DNA of 36,676 nt from Myxococcaceae bacterium (lineage in GTDB: Bacteria; Myxococcota; Myxococcia; Myxococcales; Myxococcaceae). Shown in pieces: positions 31,964-36,676 of the stretch. A model generated the notes under the pieces. It was not told the DNA's origin. It saw only the letters and a program-made list of their open reading frames with translations, and searched no databases. Position numbers and translations under genes: made by a program. The stretch is from assembly GCA_016793725.1 (NCBI GenBank), contig JAEUJP010000207.1:1-36676 (forward strand), read 5' to 3'. How positions within the stretch are numbered: position 1 is the stretch's first letter; each line of letters opens with the position of its first letter.

Positions 31964-33283
31964 TTACCACGTGAACACCGCTGCGAGCAGCAGCGTCGCC
32001 GTGAGGCCCATCGCCACGTCAGACGCCACGGCCCAGCCGGTCACCGTCTGCGACTCTCGCGGCGAGAGCGGTCTGCCCACCGCGGCGTACTGCCCGCGCA
32101 TCTGCAGGTTCGTGCCGCCCGCCACCGCCCACGCGATGCCCGCGAGCACGGCGCTGCCGGCCACGAACCAGAAGGCCGTGCGCGGGTGCACGACGACGTC
32201 GGCGAGGTCGACGCCCTTCACGAGCCCACTCGACAGCGGCATCGAGCTGTAGGCGAGGCCCTTCGCGTCGACGCGCGCGCCGTCGGCCAGCGTGAGCGAG
32301 GCCACTTGCAGCTGGTCGGCCAGCACCTGCTTCACGCGGTACTTCCCCGCCGGCAGCGCGACGCGCAGCTCGTGGTCTGGCGACGCGCTCCCTTCGGCCA
32401 CCACCCAGCGCTCTTCGTCGTCGACGACCACGTAGCGCTCGCCGGCGCCGCGCGGCAGCAGCAGCGACGCCGTGCTCTTCACCGGCCACGTCATCACCAG
32501 CTCGCCCTTGCCCTTGATGTCGTATCGAAACGCCGGCCGCTGCGGCGCGAGCGTCGCCGCCGTGTCTGCCTCGGTGCGCTGGTACGCGTGCCGGTACGCC
32601 TCGGCGAGCGTCACCTGCCCGTTCGAGTCGAAGTCGGCCGCGCCGCGCAGGCCCGAGATGAGGTGGTGCGTGAACACCGAGCCCTGCAGCGCGCGCTGCT
32701 CTTGCGAGAGCTCGTCGGCGCCGCTCGACGTGAGCAGCGCGAGGCCGCGCACGGTGAGCTCGTCGACCACGGTCACGTCGAACGTCGCCACCGGCGCGCC
32801 GCCTTTCGTCGACACCAGCGCCCCCGACCGGCAAGCGTCGAGCACGCCGACGCGCACCTGGGCGGGCAGGTCGCGCAGCGTGGCGTTGAGCTCGTCGAAG
32901 CCGAGCGGGTCGCCCTTCAGGTGCAGCCAGCGGTCGTCGGCGTGGCCCGAGTAGTAGAAGAAGACGAGCGTCTGGCCGTCGACCGCCGACGCCTTCTTCG
33001 CGAGCGCGGCGAGGCCGGCGCGCACCTCGGCGGTGTCGGGGTCGCGCAGCAGCACGACGTTGTCGCGCTCGAACTCACCGAGCTCGGCGAGCACCTCGGC
33101 GACGTGCTGCGCGTCAGAGACGGCGTGGCGCAGGGCGCGGTCTTGTGACCAGCCGGCGTTGGCGCCCACGACCAGCGCGAAGCGGGTCTCGGCGAGGGCA
33201 GAGACCGGCAGCAGCGTGAGGCAGAGAGAGAGACTGCGAAGCAACGCGCGGCCAATCAAGCGGACCCGGCACCGCAGCGTCAA
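31964..33283 (-). CDS. Exported caspase-family (C14-like) protein with C-terminal membrane segments
   Basis: The 439-residue product starts at TTG 33283 (other TTG codons just downstream are possible), with a signal/anchor (LLRSLSLCLTLLPVSALA, ~14-31). The caspase-like domain (~33-250) shows FALVVGANAGW, FFYYSGHADD with catalytic-type His114 and VGVLDACRSGAL with Cys151, the p20 dyad of metacaspase/caspase-like peptidases. An EF-hand-like DFDSNGQVTLAEAY loop follows. Then comes a beta-rich domain (~265-350), and two hydrophobic segments (FWFVAGSAVLAGIAWAVAG and the C-terminal VAMGLTATLLLAAVF). By topology the protease faces the periplasm, unusual since caspase-like proteins are mostly cytoplasmic. 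It lies on the same strand as the two NHL lipoprotein genes 59 bp downstream. Its substrate is unknown. Confidence 0.8.
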   Translation of the reverse strand: MTLRCRVRLIGRALLRSLSLCLTLLPVSALAETRFALVVGANAGWSQDRALRHAVSDAQHVAEVLAELGEFERDNVVLLRDPDTAEVRAGLAALAKKASAVDGQTLVFFYYSGHADDRWLHLKGDPLGFDELNATLRDLPAQVRVGVLDACRSGALVSTKGGAPVATFDVTVVDELTVRGLALLTSSGADELSQEQRALQGSVFTHHLISGLRGAADFDSNGQVTLAEAYRHAYQRTEADTAATLAPQRPAFRYDIKGKGELVMTWPVKSTASLLLPRGAGERYVVVDDEERWVVAEGSASPDHELRVALPAGKYRVKQVLADQLQVASLTLADGARVDAKGLAYSSMPLSSGLVKGVDLADVVVHPRTAFWFVAGSAVLAGIAWAVAGGTNLQMRGQYAAVGRPLSPRESQTVTGWAVASDVAMGLTATLLLAAVFTW

Positions 33284-33331
33284 GCCGCGGAGGTGCGCAT
33301 CGTCACGCCGCCGCGTGGCAGATTCGCCGCG

Positions 33332-33430
33332 GTGAGCCGCCTCGCCTGGCTCTTCGTCGCGCTCACGCTCGCGGGCTGCCCTGTGGCGGAGCGACCGACT
33401 CGCGCCGGCCGCCCGCGACGCCGAGGGTGA
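33332..33430 (+). CDS. Possible small lipoprotein or orphaned lipoprotein N-terminus
   Basis: GTG 33332 opens a 32-residue frame with a good lipoprotein signal (MSRLAWLFVALTLAGC, Cys16) followed by only 16 mostly basic residues. No strong ribosome site is visible. The frame 3' of the stop (33430) is open in another phase (DAEGDVQPDAMSRPDQ), so this may be the start of a longer gene broken by a frameshift. The span to 33518 holds a palindrome CCCTGATCAGGG (33455-33466) but nothing else I can support. Confidence 0.35.
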   Translation: MSRLAWLFVALTLAGCPVAERPTRAGRPRRRG

Positions 33431-33518
33431 CGTGCAACCAGACGCGATGTCGCGCCCTGATCAGGGAATCGGGGAACCCCCGACGCGCTCGGGCACCACG
33501 TCAGTAGACTGCCAGCGC

Positions 33519-35366
33519 ATGCGAGTCTCGCTTGGGAGGGTGAGCGCCGCGCTGCTCTGCGTCGCTTGCTCCGGCACGAACGTCTCTGTCGACGGCGGCA
33601 CCGGTGGCGCAGGTGGCAGCAGCGCAACCGGCGGCGGCTCGAGCGGCACCGGCGGAGGCAGCGCGGCGTTTCGCCCCGACTCCATCTGCCCGGCGCGCGG
33701 CGTGTGCAGCGAGCTGCCCTTCCCCACCGTGCAGCACCTCTACGGCGTGCACGCGGCCTCGGCGAGCGAGGTATGGGCGGTCGGCGAGAGCGGCACCATC
33801 GTGCTCTTCGACGGCACGCGCTTCATCGGTGTGCCGCGCGCGACCCCGAAGCGGCTCATTCACGTCGGCGTGAGCCCGACGTACGTGTGGGCGCTCGGCT
33901 TCGACGGTGCGCTCTTGCGCTCGCGACGCGACGCGCGCCCGCCCGAGTTCGAGGCGCTCGACAGCGGCGTGGTCGCCAACCAGCTGGTGAGCTTCTACGC
34001 GAGCGACGACTCGCACGTATGGGTCGGCACCGACTCCGGCGACATCTTGTTCTGGAATGGGTCGGGCTTCACGACGCAGCTGCAGAACGCCGGGTACCAC
34101 GTGTCGCTGAGCGGGCTGAGCGCGACCCGCATCTGGGCCGTCGGCTCACGCACGCCCGACTACCACGCCTGGCAGTTCGACGGCACGACCTGGCACCCGC
34201 GCGGCGTGCTCAGCACGCTCGTCGGCGGCCCGCATGCGGCGGTGCACGCGTTCGCCGACGACGACGTCTGGTCGAACTCGTTCAACGGCGACCTCTTTCA
34301 CTTCGACGGAGGCGGGTGGACCAACTCGGGCCAGAACATCTACCCCGTCACCGGCGTCACCGGCTTCGGCGGCGTCGTCTACTACGCGAACGGCACCTCG
34401 GCGCAGCGGCTCGTGAACGGTACCCTCTCGCCGCTGACCCTGCCGCCGGGCGTGGGGTGGACGGGCGTCTCGGGCAGCGCCGACGCAGGCCTGTGGGCCG
34501 TGGGGCAGCAGGGCTCGTGGGCGCACGGCACGCCGCCGGCGCTGGAGGCAGCGACCCCCTGGCAGAACACCGACGGGCTCGCGGTCATCGCCGGCGCCGG
34601 CGACGAGGTGGTCGCGCTCGGCACGCGAGGCCTCGTGCGCGACGCCCAGGGCGCATGGCGGCCGGCCCCGAACCCGAGCCGCGTGCCGACCGACCTGGTG
34701 GCGTTCTCTGAAACCGACCGCTGGGCCGCGAGCGCGGCCGGCCTCGCCCGCAGCGACGGCGGCGCCTGGGAGCTCGTGCCGACGAACGTGCTGCCGCGCG
34801 CGCTGCGCGGCCTCGCGCCGAACGACCTCTACGTCGGCGGCAGCAACGATGCGGGCATCGCGGCCATCGCGCACTGGAACGGGTCGTCGTTCACCGACGA
34901 GAGCATCGACGTGACCGACGCCGGGCCGGTGGTGCACTTCAGCGGGCCGGCCGGCAACGTGTGGGCCATCACCGAGAAGCGCTCGGTGCTGCAGCGCACG
35001 CCGTCGGGCTGGGTGCAGCGGCGCGCGGCGACCAGCCTCGGCTCGCAGTACGCGCACGTGCTCGTGCTCGGCCCGAACGACGTGATGGCGTTCTTCGCGC
35101 TCGCCACCGAGCACGAACGGTGGGACGGCACGTCGTGGTCGAAGCTGCCGCGCACTCCGTTCGGCGGGCCGCTCGAGGTGACGACGACGCGCGCCGGTGC
35201 GCCGCTCGTCGCGAGCACCGACGGCATCTTCGTGTACCGCGACGGCGCCTGGGTCGGAGGCGGGCCGTCGGTCGATGACGTCGCCGAGGGCGCGGCGGGC
35301 ACGTTCGCGCTGGGCCGCGGCAACGGGGCGGTGTACCGGGTCGACGTGGAGCAGCTGGGGCGGTAG
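33519..35366 (+). CDS. Propeller lipoprotein with Gly-rich linker
   Basis: ATG 33519 gives a lipoprotein signal (MRVSLGRVSAALLCVAC, Cys17); the in-frame ATG at 33432 would put 29 polar residues before it. A Gly/Ser/Thr-rich linker (~20-50, GGTGGAGGSS...TGGG) is followed by a Cys pair (SICPARGVCSEL) and a 615-residue body of about a dozen short blades with a W-A/V-x-G core: ASEVWAVGESGTIVLFDG, TYVWALGFDGALL, SHVWVGTDSGDILFWNG, TRIWAVGSRT, DDVWSNSFNGDLFHFDGGGW, AGLWAVGQQGSW. It resembles YCF48/Asp-box-like propellers, which bind partners rather than catalyse. It is convergent with the downstream lipoprotein gene (45-bp gap) and divergent from the caspase-like gene. No specific function can be given. 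Confidence 0.7.
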   Translation: MRVSLGRVSAALLCVACSGTNVSVDGGTGGAGGSSATGGGSSGTGGGSAAFRPDSICPARGVCSELPFPTVQHLYGVHAASASEVWAVGESGTIVLFDGTRFIGVPRATPKRLIHVGVSPTYVWALGFDGALLRSRRDARPPEFEALDSGVVANQLVSFYASDDSHVWVGTDSGDILFWNGSGFTTQLQNAGYHVSLSGLSATRIWAVGSRTPDYHAWQFDGTTWHPRGVLSTLVGGPHAAVHAFADDDVWSNSFNGDLFHFDGGGWTNSGQNIYPVTGVTGFGGVVYYANGTSAQRLVNGTLSPLTLPPGVGWTGVSGSADAGLWAVGQQGSWAHGTPPALEAATPWQNTDGLAVIAGAGDEVVALGTRGLVRDAQGAWRPAPNPSRVPTDLVAFSETDRWAASAAGLARSDGGAWELVPTNVLPRALRGLAPNDLYVGGSNDAGIAAIAHWNGSSFTDESIDVTDAGPVVHFSGPAGNVWAITEKRSVLQRTPSGWVQRRAATSLGSQYAHVLVLGPNDVMAFFALATEHERWDGTSWSKLPRTPFGGPLEVTTTRAGAPLVASTDGIFVYRDGAWVGGGPSVDDVAEGAAGTFALGRGNGAVYRVDVEQLGR

Positions 35367-35411
35367 GCGGCAGCGCCCCAGCATGCCGGCATCGACGAGC
35401 GACACGCTGAC

Positions 35412-36191
35412 TCAGGGCTGCTTCTTGTACCGCTCGACGAGCGCGTCGAAGCCCGACTCGGCGGCCGACACCAGCACCTGCGTCTCGGTCTCGTTGTTCT
35501 TGGCGCCCATCACGCTCTCGAGGCCGACCTGCGTCGGCTTCCCTTCGGCGCGGCGGTCGCGCCAGATGGGCTGCTCGCTGCCGTCGAGCAGCTGAAAGTC
35601 GACGACGGCCTTCGGGTAGATGGTCTGGTTCCCGATGCCGCCGATGCTGAAGCCGCCCTTGTCGCCGATGACGTAGCGAACCCTGGCGATGGCGACGGCG
35701 TCGACGCCGAGGCGCTGGCACAGCTCGGCGACGGCCTTCGCGTCCATCTGCTCGGCCACCTCGGCGCGCAGCACGTCAGGCAGGCGCTGCAGGCCGGTCG
35801 CGCGCAGCGTGTCGGTGTTCGGGTTGTCTCTGAGCAGGCCGCTGTAGGTCTCGACGCCGGCGAGCTGCTTGCGGTCGGCGACCTTCCACCCGACCGAGGT
35901 CTGCAGCTGCTTCTCGAGCGCGGTGTAAGCCGACTCGGCCTGCGCGATGCGGCGCTTGTCGAGCTCGCCGCTCATCAGGTCAGACGTGTCGTTGATGGCG
36001 TTCACCATGCCGCCGATGCCGCCGCTCGACTTCTTCTTGCCGCTCGCGTCTTTCTCTTCGAGGTCGGTGACGCCGGTGAAGCCGACGATGGCCACCGTCT
36101 TCACGGCGGCGGCCTTCTCGCGCTGAATCTGAATGCTGGCGCAGCCGGTGACGGAAAGAACGGCGGCGAGGGGGAGGATGAGGCGGGACAT
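35412..36191 (-). CDS. Lipoprotein with CsgG/TolB-like features
   Basis: The 259-residue product starts at ATG 36191 with a good ribosome site (AGGAG ~6 nt upstream on the minus strand) and a lipoprotein signal (MSRLILPLAAVLSVTGC, Cys17). The mature part has VKTVAIVGFTGVTDLEEKD, a Ser/Gly/Lys insertion, a helix (LDKRRIAQAESAYTALEKQL), VAELCQRLGVDAVAIARVRYV and PKAVVDFQLLDGSEQPIWRDR. This order (vAiVgF strand, paired helices, vDAvaiarV strand) is that of CsgG/TolB-N/DUF799-like lipoproteins in the outer membrane. It is comparable to the protein at 5982-6794. It follows the AraC gene on the same strand after 65 bp and may be co-transcribed with it. Role unknown. Confidence 0.65.
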   Translation of the reverse strand: MSRLILPLAAVLSVTGCASIQIQREKAAAVKTVAIVGFTGVTDLEEKDASGKKKSSGGIGGMVNAINDTSDLMSGELDKRRIAQAESAYTALEKQLQTSVGWKVADRKQLAGVETYSGLLRDNPNTDTLRATGLQRLPDVLRAEVAEQMDAKAVAELCQRLGVDAVAIARVRYVIGDKGGFSIGGIGNQTIYPKAVVDFQLLDGSEQPIWRDRRAEGKPTQVGLESVMGAKNNETETQVLVSAAESGFDALVERYKKQP

Positions 36192-36241
36192 TTGGCGCTC
36201 CTGTTGAGGTTTGCGCCGTGGGTCGTGCGAGGTGCTTTTTC

Positions 36242-36257
36242 GGGGACAGTTTCTTTT
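36242..36257 (+). repeat. GGGGACAGTTTCTTTT motif in the AraC-lipoprotein gap
   Basis: A 16-bp motif at the end of the AraC gene resembles GGGGACAGTTT(A)CTTTT stretches that recur in intergenic regions of many bacterial genomes (from memory). Only one copy was noticed here, so it may be chance or a single-copy remnant. The A/T-rich run could also be part of a terminator. Confidence 0.25.
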
Positions 36258-36676
36258 CAGCGCGCTGCCACGTCGCGGCTGGGCGGCGCCCCGAACTTGC
36301 GCGCGTACTCGCGGCTGAACTGGTTCGGGCTCTGGTAGCCGACCTCGTAGGCGGCCGAAGACACGCTGGCCTCGCCGGTCACGAGCAGGCGCTTCGCGGC
36401 GAGCATGCGCAGGTCTTTCTGAAACTGCAGCGGGCTCGACGAGGTCACGTCTTTGAAGTGTTTGTGAAACGCCGAGACGCTCATGCCGACGTCGCGCGCG
36501 AGCCGAGACACCTCGATGGGCGCTTTGTAGTCGCGGCGAATCTGCGCGATGGCGCGCGAGATGGCGCTCTCGTTGCTGTCGTGGCGCAAGAGCCGTCGCA
36601 GCATGCCGCCGAGCGGCGCCCGCAACAGGCGGTAGTGCACCTCTCGCGCGAGCATCGGGCCGAGCACGCGGGTGTC
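36257..36676 (-). CDS. AraC-family transcriptional regulator, cut by right edge
   Basis: The frame is open to the window end, so the N-terminus is missing; 139 residues are visible. The first ~30 ([20 protein letters not shown]) match the end of an AraC N-terminal (PF06719-like) ligand/dimer domain. The rest has two helix-turn-helix units: [15 protein letters not shown]-like start (here [18 protein letters not shown]), [38 protein letters not shown], and [21 protein letters not shown], the AraC/XylS signature. It is probably a transcription activator. Targets are unknown; the lipoprotein 65 bp downstream on the same strand may be in the same transcript. Confidence 0.85.
   Translation of the reverse strand, partial: DTRVLGPMLAREVHYRLLRAPLGGMLRRLLRHDSNESAISRAIAQIRRDYKAPIEVSRLARDVGMSVSAFHKHFKDVTSSSPLQFQKDLRMLAAKRLLVTGEASVSSAAYEVGYQSPNQFSREYARKFGAPPSRDVAAR

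Overview
The window is high-GC, densely packed DNA with very strong third-position GC preference. It looks like a chromosomal piece of a myxobacterium (Myxococcota): two proteins end in MYXO-CTERM-like anchors (GC-rich Cys motif, hydrophobic stretch, Arg-rich tail). About a third of the genes encode lipoproteins with Gly/Ser/Thr/Ala-rich linkers or Cys-rich heads. Beta-propeller (NHL, YCF48-like, PD40) surface proteins are abundant, and there is an Hsp70 carrying a DUF3731-type C-terminal extension. No rRNA, tRNA, CRISPR array or intact insertion sequence was recognised.

Layout. 1-4 kb: the tail of an Hsp70-family gene followed closely by a large AsmA-like envelope protein. 4-9.2 kb (minus strand): a MYXO-CTERM surface protein, then, past a broken DUF5131 gene and an intergenic repeat, a CsgG/TolB-like membrane protein overlapping a large Cys-rich lipoprotein. 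9.2-14.7 kb (plus): a SYLF protein, a DUF1318-like lipoprotein translationally overlapping a PD40/TPR protein, and a matrixin-type metalloprotease. 14.7-16.9 kb: an NTF2-like protein divergent from a TetR regulator across a clear palindromic operator candidate, then a peptidoglycan-binding/L,D-transpeptidase-like protein. 17-20.3 kb: the Hsp70-DUF3731 gene and a convergent VapBC-like toxin-antitoxin pair. 20.3-25.3 kb: a small membrane protein, an exported GH3 (NagZ-like) enzyme, a DUF5655-like protein coupled to a tiny membrane protein (probably frameshifted), a nitrobindin-like beta-barrel protein, a lipoprotein, and a second peptidoglycan-binding protein carrying a C39/papain-like protease domain. 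25.4-36.7 kb: a Cys-rich WAVG-repeat lipoprotein, an M4 (thermolysin-like) lipoprotein protease, two overlapping NHL-repeat lipoproteins, an exported caspase-like protein, another propeller lipoprotein, a CsgG/TolB-like lipoprotein, and an AraC regulator cut by the right edge.

Together the genes describe cell-envelope and surface biology (proteases, murein-active enzymes, lipoprotein propellers) rather than one metabolic pathway. I did not find a single compact multi-gene system that I could call new. The strongest unexplained signals are: a pervasive avoidance of GGA/TCC across codon junctions (for example Leu before Asp/Glu is almost always CTC); a decayed DUF5131 gene with a one-base lesion; two murein-targeted proteins that share an N-terminal motif but have no signal peptide; and an exported caspase-like protein next to NHL lipoproteins. 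Functions are assigned from motifs read by eye; no database search was run.
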